Shown: piece after piece, positions 42,160-50,647 of the stretch
Numbering within the stretch: the stretch's first letter is position 1
How the letters are laid out: each line of letters begins with the position of its first letter
Assembly (NCBI GenBank): GCA_910577555.1
Contig: CAJTLF010000012.1
Location: 6,395-70,394 of the forward strand
Length of the DNA stretch: 64,000 bases
Source of the DNA: an uncultured Christensenella sp.
GTDB taxonomy: Bacteria; Bacillota; Clostridia; Christensenellales; Borkfalkiaceae
Reading direction: 5' to 3'
Position numbers and translations under genes: made by a program
Notes under the pieces: model-generated
Told to the model about the DNA's origin: nothing
What the model saw: only the letters and a program-made list of their open reading frames with translations
Database searches by the model: none

Positions 42160-42744
42160 ATGGTTGACATTTCGCTGATGGAATGGATACGCGCGCCGAA
42201 AAATTATAAAATTTCGAAGGATAAAATAGAGATTTTTACCGAGCCGAAAACGGATTTATGGCAGAGAACTTATTACGGGTTCAGAAACGACAACGCGCCC
42301 GTGTTGCAGTCGGTTACGGACGAAAAGTATTTTTCGTTTACGGTTAAAGCAAGTTACGATTATAAAAGGCGTTTTGACCAATGCGGCGTAGTCGTTTATC
42401 TTGACGGCGAAAACTGGTTGAAGGCTTCCGTGGAATACGAGAACGGGACTATGCAAAGACTGGGGAGCGTGGTTACAAATCACGGTTATTCGGACTGGGC
42501 GACGGTTGACGTGGATGCGGCCGTAAATACGGTTTGGTATCGTTTGAGCCGTAGAGAATACGATTACTGCATAGAATGCTCGTTTGACGGCGTTAATTTT
42601 AAGCAGATGAGAATTTGTCACCTGTCGGAAGGCGGGGGCGAAATCCGCTTCGGAATTTACGCTTGTTCCCCCGAGCAATCGTCGTTTAAGGCGGTGTTTA
42701 CAGAGATGGAGCTGACTGAATGTAAGTGGCCGGCGCATAAATAA
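42160..42744 (+). CDS. DUF1349 concanavalin-like protein
   Basis: A 194-aa cytoplasmic protein of the DUF1349 family (beta-sandwich, lectin-like). Landmarks: TDLWQRTYYGFRNDNAPVLQ, FDQCGVVVYLDGENWLKASV, EYENGTMQRLGSVVTNHGYS and FGIYACSPEQSSFKAVFTEM. Family members are often encoded near sugar-metabolism genes, and some may bind sugars. No signal peptide. Enzymatic activity is not established for the family. Confidence 0.85.
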   Translation: MVDISLMEWIRAPKNYKISKDKIEIFTEPKTDLWQRTYYGFRNDNAPVLQSVTDEKYFSFTVKASYDYKRRFDQCGVVVYLDGENWLKASVEYENGTMQRLGSVVTNHGYSDWATVDVDAAVNTVWYRLSRREYDYCIECSFDGVNFKQMRICHLSEGGGEIRFGIYACSPEQSSFKAVFTEMELTECKWPAHK

Positions 42745-43437
42745 ATTAATTTAAACCGAGTTAAAGGAAGTTGCGGGTGCGGCAGGCTTATGGGTTTTAT
42801 CGGTTTAGGTTGGAGAAAATAAAAAAGGATTGACCGTCAGTCAATCCTTTTTTCTGAAATTTCATTGATTAGTTTGACGGCTTATATATTTTCGCAACGC
42901 CGCCATTAGTTATAGTTTAAGATAACGGTTTTTGCCCAATTTATAAGCAGCTCGGACATTTCTTCGAAATGTACTTTTGCACCGTTTTTGAGATTTTGCG
43001 CCGTCATAAGCACGACAGACGGCGGATTGATTTCGTTCTGTAATTCGGCTTTCGACTTTACGTATTTGCCCGTTTCGTAAAACCGAATTGCCTGTATCAC
43101 GAATACAGCCGATTTGTAAAGCGAGCGAAGTATAGCCGTTGAAAAAGACGGAATAAGGAAAACCGCCGAAGCGAGCGGTATATAAATGAAAGAGTTACAT
43201 AATAGGGCTCACGCAAAAAGACGAAGTATTTTTGTGGGAAGAGGAAACGCAACGTAGCGAAATTGCCGTTTGAAATAACAAACGGCATAAAGCGGAGTTA
43301 GCGGTGACGAGGTTGCGCCGAACATCATAAACCTAAATAACGGCAACAGCCGATAGAGTTTGATTGCTCTATCGGCTGTTTTATATTTATAAATAGTAAA
43401 TCATCACTTACCGCAAGGTTACAATAATAGACAATAC
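42745..43437. other. Gene-poor spacer with hairpins
   Basis: 42821-42853 is a strong terminator (AAAAAAGGATTGAC/GTCAATCCTTTTTT). 43264-43287 is a TGCCGTTTG/CAAACGGCA hairpin. 43345-43380 is a 14-bp terminator stem followed by TTTATATTT. The stretch 43100-43340 holds GC-richer non-coding sequence with GAAGCGAGCGG-like motifs. A short minus-strand frame (42906-43100) is listed separately. I see nothing else. Confidence 0.6.
42906..43100 (-). pseudogene. Possible gene remnant (64-residue frame)
   Basis: The minus-strand frame reads IQAIRFYETGKYVKSKAEL then NPPSVVLMTAQNLKNGAKVH. It stays open for about 40 codons upstream of 43100 without a credible start or ribosome site. The YVKSKAEL string recalls the C-terminal region of small nucleotidyltransferase-like proteins, but the match is weak. 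Best treated as the 3' remnant of a lost gene, at the border of the AT-rich cassette. Confidence 0.3.
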
Positions 43438-44661
43438 CTAACTGAAAATTTTCAGTTCGGAAAGAGCTTTGCATTTTATCGAATCCAAGTATTTTATTAT
43501 AGAGGCAGAATACATAAACGATAAGTTATTTTCAACGTTATTGAAATCGATATTAAACAAGTCTTTAACTCGTTCCAGACGATAAGTTACTGTATTTTTA
43601 TGTACAAATAGAATTCTGCTCGTTTCATTTAAGCTTTTATTATTTAGTAAATACTGATATAGTGTTTCAAGCAAGGACGTGTTGTTATCTCTATCATAAA
43701 TATAAATTTCAAGAATTGTTTCGTTGATATAGTTTAAGATAACGTCAATTGTAGGAGCATTAAAAAGCGGAACAAGCAATTTATTTTCTTCTTCATATTT
43801 TAAACAATATTCATCTTTTACTTTTACAAGGTAATCAAACAGTTTTATCAGATTACCTATTATTACATCCAGTTCATACAAATCTATAATTTTCGAACTT
43901 AATATTGCATAAATGTGATTTTTAAATAAGAAGTCGTTCAATGTTGATACCGTATATTCCGACAAATCTTCATTAAGTATCACTATAACATAGTTATCTT
44001 TTACAATGCAGTAGAAATTTCGCAAAATGTTTTTCAGCGAATCTTGCAAGTGATTATCTTCATGATTATCGTATTTTGCAAGAGATAGAAGTAAAACTCG
44101 GTAATTATATGTGAGCGGAATTTTATATTCGGACGCTTTTGAAAGAAAGATATCTCTTCGCACATAAGTGTGTTTGACAAGAGCTTTCCAAAAATTCAAT
44201 TGCGAAAAGCCGTGCCCTTCATTGGATTGTAACCGTAAAATTTTGATTATGCTCTTACACAGATGCTCTAAAAGTATCAAATCTAAATCTTCAAATTTAT
44301 TCTTTTGATTTTCAAGTAATACAAGGTAGCCTATAACCGAATCGCGGAATGTCAAACGATAAAACAAACGCCGTACTTTACTGTTTATTGTTTCTAAAAT
44401 TCTATATCTTTCCCCGTCTTTAAAAGATAGGTTAGCAATACTTATAAGCTCCATAGACCAACTGCCGCGTTGAATATTCGACATATAAGTATCGTCTGCG
44501 CTATCAAGGAAGAAGTGTCCCTTAATATTGTAATTCTGATCTATAACCGCCATAGGTAATTGAAAAAATGCATAATACGCTTTTAATAGTTCATCAACGG
44601 TAAATGAGTTTTCTTCAATTTGCAGTAATTCCTCGTAATCCATAATAGTACTTTGTGCCAA
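43438..44661 (-). CDS. PucR/CdaR-family transcriptional regulator
   Basis: A 407-aa regulator. The C-terminal HTH reads TLYQYLLNNKSLNETSRILF then HKNTVTYRLERVKDLFNID, typical of PucR/CdaR activators. The N-terminal 300 residues resemble a GAF-like sensor plus a GGDEF-like linker without catalytic motifs. The start is TTG 44661 or ATG 44643; neither has a ribosome site. It diverges from a KdgT-type permease and acetolactate decarboxylase, which it probably controls in response to their substrate. The gene is much richer in A/T codons than the genes at 30-42 kb, suggesting acquisition. Confidence 0.88.
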   Translation of the reverse strand: MAQSTIMDYEELLQIEENSFTVDELLKAYYAFFQLPMAVIDQNYNIKGHFFLDSADDTYMSNIQRGSWSMELISIANLSFKDGERYRILETINSKVRRLFYRLTFRDSVIGYLVLLENQKNKFEDLDLILLEHLCKSIIKILRLQSNEGHGFSQLNFWKALVKHTYVRRDIFLSKASEYKIPLTYNYRVLLLSLAKYDNHEDNHLQDSLKNILRNFYCIVKDNYVIVILNEDLSEYTVSTLNDFLFKNHIYAILSSKIIDLYELDVIIGNLIKLFDYLVKVKDEYCLKYEEENKLLVPLFNAPTIDVILNYINETILEIYIYDRDNNTSLLETLYQYLLNNKSLNETSRILFVHKNTVTYRLERVKDLFNIDFNNVENNLSFMYSASIIKYLDSIKCKALSELKIFS

Positions 44662-44768
44662 TAGCCCAAATATTGAATGTAAGTTCGTATTTGTGGGCTA
44701 TTACTTTTTGCCTCCTTTTTTATTATAATACAAACAATCAATTAACGCAACCGGTTTTTAGGTTGCGA
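44660..44768. promoter_or_regulatory. Divergent control region of regulator and permease
   Basis: A 9-bp inverted repeat, AATAGCCCA (44660-44668) and TGGGCTATT (44694-44702), is a candidate operator or leader hairpin at the regulator start. CGCAACC (44746-44752) and GGTTGCG (44761-44767) form a hairpin ending directly at the permease ribosome site GAGGAGG, so it could modulate translation. Confidence 0.5.
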
Positions 44769-44779
44769 GGAGGCATATT

Positions 44780-45973
44780 TTGAAAGCAGAAAAAAGCAAA
44801 AAACCGTTCAAAGGCATAGGGATTTGGAACTTTATAAACAAAATCCCTGCTGGAACAATGTTTGTGCCGCTATTGATAAGCGCCGTTATTTGTACTATAA
44901 CGGTTGCTTGTGGTCTTGGCACAGGGAAAGCGGGTGAAGGTATGACGTTATGGCAATATCTCGGTAATCCCGTCAAAGATTTATTCGGTTCTACAGGTCA
45001 AATGTTAATGATAGGACTGATGTTATTCTGTACGGGGACAATGATTAAACCGCACGATTTTGTAGATGTCTTTAAAAGAGGAATATGGGTTGTTTTAGCA
45101 AGGCTTTTGCCTGCTTACATTATTTCGGCTGTGGTTTGGATAGTTTGTGGGCCCGAAGGCTTTTTGGGAATCGATGCTATTACTTTTACTTGCGTTGTAA
45201 CAAGCGCGAATGCAGCATTGTATATGGGCGTTACCGCACCTTATGCAGATAATAGCGATAGAGCGACGTTCCCCATAATGTTAATACTTTCAATGCCGTT
45301 ACTTCCTTTTATATTTATTAGCGCATTCGGGATGCCGGCAGGAAGTACGTCCGCTGCAACAATAGGTAAAATTTTACAAATCTTTGCATTACTAATACCG
45401 TTTTTGTTGGGATTTTTGTTTGGTAATCTCGATCCGAAAATACGCGAAATATTCAAGGGCGGCAACACGATTATATTACCGTTCTTGGGATTTCAGTTTG
45501 GCTCGACTATTAATCTCGCAAAAGCTTTCCAGCCTACGGTGTTATTGGCTGCCGTTGTAATTACGTTAATCTTTTGGGCAATTACTATGATATTGCCTTA
45601 TGTGGTAGACAGGTTTATTTTGAAGCGTCCCGGCTATGCTTCAATCGGTAGCTCGTCGCTTGCGGGCGTGGCTTTATCGATTCCTGCTATGTTTGCGACA
45701 TACACGTTTCAAGGGCTTTCGGGCGCTGACGTGGCGGCACATTCGATTGCTATACTTGCGTTTGTGCTACTCATAACCAATATTTTATCCCCGTTCTTCA
45801 CAAGGGGAATTATGACGCATTACTTTAAAACAAATCAAGGCGATAAAATTGAAAATCCCCGTAAAATTTTCGGTGCGACTCACGGTGAACTTTTAGCCGC
45901 CGTCTATGACGAAAATAATCATTATATCTCAAAACATCATCATCTCAGAAAACATCATTCAGGAGGCATTTAA
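44780..45973 (+). CDS. kdgT: KdgT-family (2-keto-3-deoxygluconate type) permease
   Basis: A 397-aa protein with about ten membrane helices. IPAGTMFVPLLISAVICTIT near the N-terminus, LFCTGTMIKPHDFVDVFKRG and LGFQFGSTINLAKAF match the KdgT carboxylate transporter family. The start is TTG 44780 with GAGGAGG 8 nt upstream; no ATG is available. The C-terminal tail is unusually His-rich (SKHHHLRKHHSGG). Acetolactate decarboxylase begins 1 nt after its stop, so a keto- or hydroxy-acid substrate other than KDG is possible (inference). Confidence 0.85.
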   Translation: MKAEKSKKPFKGIGIWNFINKIPAGTMFVPLLISAVICTITVACGLGTGKAGEGMTLWQYLGNPVKDLFGSTGQMLMIGLMLFCTGTMIKPHDFVDVFKRGIWVVLARLLPAYIISAVVWIVCGPEGFLGIDAITFTCVVTSANAALYMGVTAPYADNSDRATFPIMLILSMPLLPFIFISAFGMPAGSTSAATIGKILQIFALLIPFLLGFLFGNLDPKIREIFKGGNTIILPFLGFQFGSTINLAKAFQPTVLLAAVVITLIFWAITMILPYVVDRFILKRPGYASIGSSSLAGVALSIPAMFATYTFQGLSGADVAAHSIAILAFVLLITNILSPFFTRGIMTHYFKTNQGDKIENPRKIFGATHGELLAAVYDENNHYISKHHHLRKHHSGGI

Positions 45974-45974
45974 A

Positions 45975-46688
45975 ATGCAAAATAATCAACTTTTACAAAT
46001 CGGCAATCTCAACAGTCTTATGATGGGCGACTATCACGGTAGCTGTACCGTCAAAGACCTGCTTCGTTACGGCGATACGGGAATAGGCACTTATGACGGT
46101 CTTGACGGCGAAGCCATTATAATTAATGGTAAAGCGTATAACGGACGAGCAACAGGCGTGGTAAGCGAAATGAACGACAGCGATTCGCTTCCGTTCTCAA
46201 CGGTAGCAAAATTTGATGAGAGAGCGGAAGAAAATCCTTTGGAGTTTGTATCTATCGAAGATTTCAAAACTAAAATGGAACAATACATACAAAGTCATAA
46301 TTTCTTCTACATGATAAAAATGGAGGGCAAATTTAATGTCAGAGTGCGGTCTTGTTTTGTTCAAAGCGAGCCGTACGAACCGCTTTATAAAGTTGCTTGC
46401 GATCAAAGAGAGTTTGAGTATCACGATGAAGAAGGCTTTGTTGTAGGAGTATATTGTCCAAACTATGTAAATGGGATAAATATGCCGGGTTGGCACATAC
46501 ATTTTATCAGCAAAGATTTAACAAAAGGCGGACATATCCTTAAACTTTCATCCGACGATTGCAGAATGAAAATCAACTGCTTGGATGAATGGAACTTAAT
46601 GCTTCCGCACACTGCCGGTTTTGAAGAGTGGAATCTTGCAACGGATTTAAAAGATAAGACAAATGCGGTAGAAGGTTCAACGAATTAA
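45975..46688 (+). CDS. budA: Alpha-acetolactate decarboxylase
   Basis: A 237-aa zinc enzyme converting 2-acetolactate to acetoin. The metal site is GWHIHFISKDLTKGGHIL (HxH plus a third His), with DYHGSCTVKDLLRYGDTGIG in the N-terminal part. I use ATG 45975, preceded by AGGAGG, rather than an upstream in-frame ATG inside the permease gene. Coupled to the permease and under likely PucR-type control. No acetolactate synthase is encoded here, so substrate may come from branched-chain amino acid synthesis or uptake. Confidence 0.92.
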   Translation: MQNNQLLQIGNLNSLMMGDYHGSCTVKDLLRYGDTGIGTYDGLDGEAIIINGKAYNGRATGVVSEMNDSDSLPFSTVAKFDERAEENPLEFVSIEDFKTKMEQYIQSHNFFYMIKMEGKFNVRVRSCFVQSEPYEPLYKVACDQREFEYHDEEGFVVGVYCPNYVNGINMPGWHIHFISKDLTKGGHILKLSSDDCRMKINCLDEWNLMLPHTAGFEEWNLATDLKDKTNAVEGSTN

Positions 46689-48289
46689 ATTTTTATAGCA
46701 ATAGAACAGGGCTTGCAAAAGTGCAAGCCCTGTTTTCTATGAAATCTTGAAATAAAAAGTAAATCCGAACCACTCACTTGTAACAAGTAAACAATTCGGA
46801 TTATACTCTTTTGGTGCTGCTTACTTGTCAACAGACGAACACTATTTGCGTTTTCCTCTATATCTTCAAGCAGTTCTTCCGTTATCTCTACGGGGCTTTC
46901 GCCAACGTTCAGAATAAAGGTTACTTTATCGTCGTAAAGGTAAATAGCGTTTACAAGTACTGTAATAAGCGTTTTACAGTAGTTTATATCTTCCGCCGCC
47001 CCGTCGCGTAGGCTTGTTAAGAAAAACTTTACTTGCGGTATTGTGAGATTTACAAGGGCGGTATTTTCAAGGGCTATGCGCTTTTCAAGCTCTGCGCGTT
47101 CTTCGTTCTTTTCCTTAATGCGGGCGGTTATCTGTTCAACAATTTCTCCGCTTTCAAGGGCTTTCATAAGGTTGTTTACGGCTCTTTCGTTATCGGCTAA
47201 CAACTTTTCAAGGCGGCGCATGTTGGAGTGTTCCCGATCCCGTTCGGAAACTTCGACAACGGCTTTTGCGATTATCTCTATATTTTCGTCGGTTAAGATT
47301 TCAAGACACTTGCTTATAACAAGGTTTTCTATAAAGTCTTTGCCGACACTTTTTTTATTGCAAAGCCGCTTTTTAGCTTTGGTGCAGGAGTAATAACGGT
47401 ACATTTTGCCCGTTTTGGAAGTGCCGCTAAACCCCGTCATCATCTCCCGACAATGCCCGCAAAATAATTTAGTGGTTAAAATATATTCTTCGTCCTTGCG
47501 TATATGTGCATGGGCTTTTTTATTTACTTCCATAATTGCTTGAACTCTATAAAATAAATCGTCGGAAATAATGCGGGGGATTCCGTCTTTTATCTCTTTG
47601 TCTTTATAGGTGTAAATGCCTATATAGCGTTTATTCTTTAAGATAGTATGTAAGGAATTTTTATTAAAGGAACTTCCCCGAATTGATTTTATTTGTTGGG
47701 CGTTTAAGTATGCGTTTATTTCGGCTACGGTGTTACCGCTTGCGTACATCTCGAATATTTTGCGGACATATTGCGCCGTTATTTCGTCTATACTGAAAGT
47801 TTTATCGGGGTTGACTTTATAGCCGAGCGCAACGCAACCGCCCGTATAAAGGCACTTTTCGGCGGTTATAGCCATACCGCGTTTTATCTTTTGCGACAGT
47901 TCGACGGAATAATATTCCGCCATACCCTCTAAAACCGCCTCCATAAGAACGCCGCTTGCGTCGTCTGATATGTTTTCACGCGCCGAAAGGACTTTTACAC
48001 CGTTCTTTTTAAGCCGCGCTTTATATGTTGCGCTGTCATATCGATTACGGGCGAAGCGGTCAAGCTGATAAACAAGTATTGCTTGAAACTGTTTCTTTGC
48101 GCTATCGTCTATCATTTTTTGAAATTCGGGGCGGTTGTCGTTCGTGCCTGTCAATGCGCGGTCAATGTACGTTTCAATAACTGTATAGCCGTTTCTTTTG
48201 GCGTAGGCGTAACACTCTTTTAATTGTCCCTCTATGCTTGTTTCGTGCTGATTATGCGACGAAAAGCGGGCGTAAATTACAACGTTCAT
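46685..48289 (-). CDS. Large serine recombinase (integrase/transposase type)
   Basis: A 534-aa protein. The resolvase domain starts MNVVIYARFSSHNQ with the nucleophile Ser at about residue 10-11, and continues LVYQLDRFARNRYD. A Recombinase domain (IFEMYASGNTVAEINAYLNA), a zinc ribbon with paired Cys (FCGHCREMMTG, YYSCTKAKKRLC) and a coiled coil follow. The last 30 or so residues (SGSDLLFISRFHRKQG onward) are encoded across the budA terminator and look like read-through past an attachment site. Such enzymes integrate conjugative elements, phages or satellites. Its start overlaps the upstream repressor stop (ATGA). Confidence 0.93.
   Translation of the reverse strand: MNVVIYARFSSHNQHETSIEGQLKECYAYAKRNGYTVIETYIDRALTGTNDNRPEFQKMIDDSAKKQFQAILVYQLDRFARNRYDSATYKARLKKNGVKVLSARENISDDASGVLMEAVLEGMAEYYSVELSQKIKRGMAITAEKCLYTGGCVALGYKVNPDKTFSIDEITAQYVRKIFEMYASGNTVAEINAYLNAQQIKSIRGSSFNKNSLHTILKNKRYIGIYTYKDKEIKDGIPRIISDDLFYRVQAIMEVNKKAHAHIRKDEEYILTTKLFCGHCREMMTGFSGTSKTGKMYRYYSCTKAKKRLCNKKSVGKDFIENLVISKCLEILTDENIEIIAKAVVEVSERDREHSNMRRLEKLLADNERAVNNLMKALESGEIVEQITARIKEKNEERAELEKRIALENTALVNLTIPQVKFFLTSLRDGAAEDINYCKTLITVLVNAIYLYDDKVTFILNVGESPVEITEELLEDIEENANSVRLLTSKQHQKSIIRIVYLLQVSGSDLLFISRFHRKQGLHFCKPCSIAIKI
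46705..46734 (+). terminator. Terminator after budA, inside the recombinase 3' end
   Basis: 12-bp stem AACAGGGCTTGC with GCAAGCCCTGTT, 6-nt loop, then TTCT. The convergent recombinase frame reads through it. Confidence 0.8.
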
Positions 48290-49047
48290 AATTCAATACC
48301 TTTATTGTCGATTTCTGTTTTTTTATTAATGATAAGCTGTTGTAATTTCAAAAGTAAGAAATAGAAAATTTCGCTACCGTCTACACTTATGGGATCCCTT
48401 AGTTCGCTACATTTCTTTTCTACTATATCTTGGTGCAAATCTCCTTTGGGTTCGGGAAGTGGTGTAATTTCTACTTTATGAATCTCATAATACGCTTTGG
48501 GGCTTTCTTCTTTATATGAAAAAATACGGTTAATTAACCATAATATAGAGTCTTCTTTATGAAAACTATAATTTTCTAAATTATCGTCTGGAAATAGAGA
48601 TTCCTCTAAAAGAAAATTGATTAATCTAAATCTTGGTATATCTCCTATGCGGTTCCATTTGTTAAGCTCTTGTTCTCTTTCGTATTCGGTATTAGGGCAA
48701 AGTCCACAATTAGCGGCAGGGAAGCGGCGGATTTCTCTTCTTAATATATTGATTGCTTTTTCTGATAAGCCGGTCATTTTATTTATAGCTTGTACGTCGG
48801 TTTCTCTTGTTTGTTCATCTGCTAATCCCAACAAGTAGTCCGCGCTTACTTTAAAAAATTGCGCCAATTTAAAAAGCTGTTCCATTGTTGGTTGTGATTT
48901 GCCCCAACGATAATTTGAAATCTGTTGCCGCGTAACGCCTACAACTTCTGATAAGTCTTGTTGTGTGGTTTTATTAGCGTCCATTAATTTTCTTAATCGT
49001 TTGGCGAACTCTCCGTTCTCTCCTAATAAATAGCAAGTATCAACCAT
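48286..49047 (-). CDS. Xre-family repressor-like regulator
   Basis: A 253-aa protein. The N-terminal HTH_XRE domain reads LRKLMDANKTTQQDLSEVVG then TRQQISNYRWGKSQPT, and YLLGLADEQ closes the DNA-binding unit. The C-terminal part is unrecognised. ATG 49047 stands about 6-10 nt after a TATAAAAT box without a ribosome site, suggesting a leaderless message as seen for phage repressors. Co-transcribed with the recombinase and divergent from the small-ORF operon, it is probably the lysogeny-type switch of element A. Confidence 0.85.
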   Translation of the reverse strand: MVDTCYLLGENGEFAKRLRKLMDANKTTQQDLSEVVGVTRQQISNYRWGKSQPTMEQLFKLAQFFKVSADYLLGLADEQTRETDVQAINKMTGLSEKAINILRREIRRFPAANCGLCPNTEYEREQELNKWNRIGDIPRFRLINFLLEESLFPDDNLENYSFHKEDSILWLINRIFSYKEESPKAYYEIHKVEITPLPEPKGDLHQDIVEKKCSELRDPISVDGSEIFYFLLLKLQQLIINKKTEIDNKGIEL

Positions 49048-49274
49048 TTGATTTTATACCTAAAATACCGTTATTTTATTTGCTTCTAAATACCCATTTT
49101 TACATAAATGTTAAGCCGAATAGCACTTTTTCAAATGAGAATATTTTAACTTTTCTTTTGTTCTTGCTTACGTTAAAATGTGTATATGATTTGCAGCAAG
49201 ATAATTATAGCAAATCAAACAAACATAGTCAAGCGAAAGCGAAAATAAAAAGTATAAGTTTGGAGGGTTAATAT
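49048..49274. promoter_or_regulatory. Divergent switch region of element A
   Basis: Contains the minus-strand TATAAAAT box (about 49053-49060) and an inverted repeat GATTTGC/GCAAATC at about 49190-49219. Direct TTTTATTTGC/CTAAATACCC-type AT-rich words may be operators. The ribosome site TGGAGGG precedes ATG 49275. Confidence 0.45.
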
Positions 49275-49442
49275 ATGCTCGATGAAAAATTGATAAAAGC
49301 GCGTAGGGAGTATTATAAAAAATGGCGTGCAGCCAACAAAGATAAGGTCGCACAACATAACAGGAACTTTTGGGCTAAAAAAGCCGCCGCCCTTGCCGCT
49401 TCCGAGCAGTCGGGGGAAAATAATGACGATAGGAAAAATTAG
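49275..49442 (+). CDS. Small basic protein (55 aa) of mobile elements
   Basis: Reads MLDEKLIKARREYYKKWRAA then NKDKVAQHNRNFWAKKAAAL. The REYYKKWR...NKDKVxxHN pattern is seen in short proteins of Firmicutes phages and integrative elements. TGGAGGG lies 7 nt before ATG 49275. It overlaps the next gene by 20 nt. Highly basic, so possibly nucleic-acid binding. No function known. Confidence 0.7.
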   Translation: MLDEKLIKARREYYKKWRAANKDKVAQHNRNFWAKKAAALAASEQSGENNDDRKN

Positions 49443-49599
49443 TCAAGAGCAGGCAAAAGCAATAGCATACAGCCTTGTATCGGTTATTCCCGATTATATA
49501 AAAGCGCATAAAGCAGAATATTTAGCTTACCTTGAAAGAACAAAACAAGTAGATTTAACAATTAATGGGGTAAATAATGAAAACGGAACAGAAAATTAA
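49423..49599 (+). CDS. Small hypothetical protein (58 aa)
   Basis: Begins MTIGKISQEQAKAIAYSLVS, continues IKAHKAEYLAYLERTKQ. Start ATG 49423 lies inside the preceding gene and its end overlaps the next by 23 nt, so it belongs to a compact early operon. Predicted helical. Family not recognised. Confidence 0.6.
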   Translation: MTIGKISQEQAKAIAYSLVSVIPDYIKAHKAEYLAYLERTKQVDLTINGVNNENGTEN

Positions 49600-49972
49600 A
49601 CATTCGCCGTTATGTTTGGCGATATATAATGAACTTAAAACCAATCATGTTGGAATAGAAAATGCAATCAGTATGGAAAATCTTGCGTTATACTTCGGGA
49701 TTTCAACCCGTTGTTTACGGCACTTCCTTTCAGAAATAAGGACAAGTTCCGACCTTGAAATTTGCGTGTTAAGCGGGAACGCCGGTTACTACTGTGCAAC
49801 TTGTCGTGAAGAATACAAGCAAGCAAACAAACGGCTTTACAATCAAGCATTTTCTATTTTGAGAGCGGCACGAGCAAATGAGCGCAAGGCCAACTTACAT
49901 AATCAAGGCAAGATAACCGATATTGAAAGCGAATTCTCGGAATTCTTCAAATCATTTATGGAAGAGAATTGA
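49577..49972 (+). CDS. Winged-helix-like DNA-binding protein (131 aa)
   Basis: The first 75 residues look like a winged helix: NAISMENLALYFGISTRCLR as the HTH and SDLEICVLSGNAGYYCATCR as the wing, similar to small phage-encoded regulators. The C-terminal half is a charged helix. It is the third gene of the rightward operon of element A. A regulatory or replication-accessory role is inferred from the fold and location. Confidence 0.65.
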   Translation: MKTEQKIKHSPLCLAIYNELKTNHVGIENAISMENLALYFGISTRCLRHFLSEIRTSSDLEICVLSGNAGYYCATCREEYKQANKRLYNQAFSILRAARANERKANLHNQGKITDIESEFSEFFKSFMEEN

Positions 49973-50073
49973 ACAGATGATATAAAGCCGTTAGAGCGCG
50001 TTTTATGGGCTTTAACGGCTTTGGAGATAATAAGAAATGAAAGCACACGGCAACTATTACGGAGGCGGCTTTA

Positions 50074-50481
50074 ATGGCAAGGAAAAAAGAACGCTACCGC
50101 CCTAAATCATTTGAGAGTGACGGCAGCAGAAGCGACACAAGCGCAAATATTTATATGTCTATGCTTATGTCTGATAATTGGCGTTCTTTAAGCACAAACG
50201 CCCAACGGCTATATATTTATTGTAAGTCACAGTATTACGCCGAAAAAAGAAAGCCCAAACCCGATTATAAGCAGCTGACAGAACAAGAGCTACAACAATG
50301 TTTTACTATGAACAAGTCAAAGTGGAAAGACCTTTACCACCTTTACACAAACAATAGACAGTTTTATAAAGACATGGACTTGCTTATAGAATATGGCTTT
50401 GTTGAACGTATAGAGAGTGGAAAAAATACCCGTACTAAAAGCATTTATATGTTATCTGATAAATGGCAGAAAACGCCATAG
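50074..50481 (+). CDS. Putative replication or plasmid-type DNA-binding protein
   Basis: A 135-aa protein: RYRPKSFESDGSRSDTSANI, MSDNWRSLSTNAQRLYIYCK, then TMNKSKWKDLYHLY and VERIESGKNTRTKSIYMLSD. The pattern (KSFES..., TSANIYxSMLxSxxW, LYVYCKxQ, SGKxTRTKSIYxxSxKW) recurs in small proteins of Firmicutes mobile elements. The C-terminus looks like a wing. GGAGGCGG precedes ATG 50074. Iteron-like repeats begin in its last codons and continue downstream, suggesting it binds them. Replication function is inferred. Confidence 0.6.
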   Translation: MARKKERYRPKSFESDGSRSDTSANIYMSMLMSDNWRSLSTNAQRLYIYCKSQYYAEKRKPKPDYKQLTEQELQQCFTMNKSKWKDLYHLYTNNRQFYKDMDLLIEYGFVERIESGKNTRTKSIYMLSDKWQKTP

Positions 50482-50647
50482 CCTATGGCTATATTTATTA
50501 AATCTACGGCAAAAATGCCATAGTGCAGTAAATTAAAATTGTATAACAGTTATTGCAAAAATGCCATAGTGTAATTTAATTAAGTATGTTAGACTATGGC
50601 AAAAATGCCACAAGAAACAATGTTAGACTATGGCAAAAATGCAATAG
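50464..50647. repeat. Iteron-like repeats, possible replication origin
   Basis: Five partial copies of TATGGCAAAAATGCCATA, an imperfect palindrome: 50464-50480 (degenerate, in the CDS end), 50508-50525, 50553-50571, 50587-50610 and 50621-50647. The last two share a longer unit beginning TGTTAGACTATGGC. Core-to-core spacing is 43, 46, 44 and 34 bp. The flanks are AT-rich. Confidence 0.7.

Noticed and set aside
50464..50647. CRISPR array
   Set aside because: Repeats are short, imperfect palindromes, with uneven spacing and no spacer-like unique units of constant length; no cas genes in the window.
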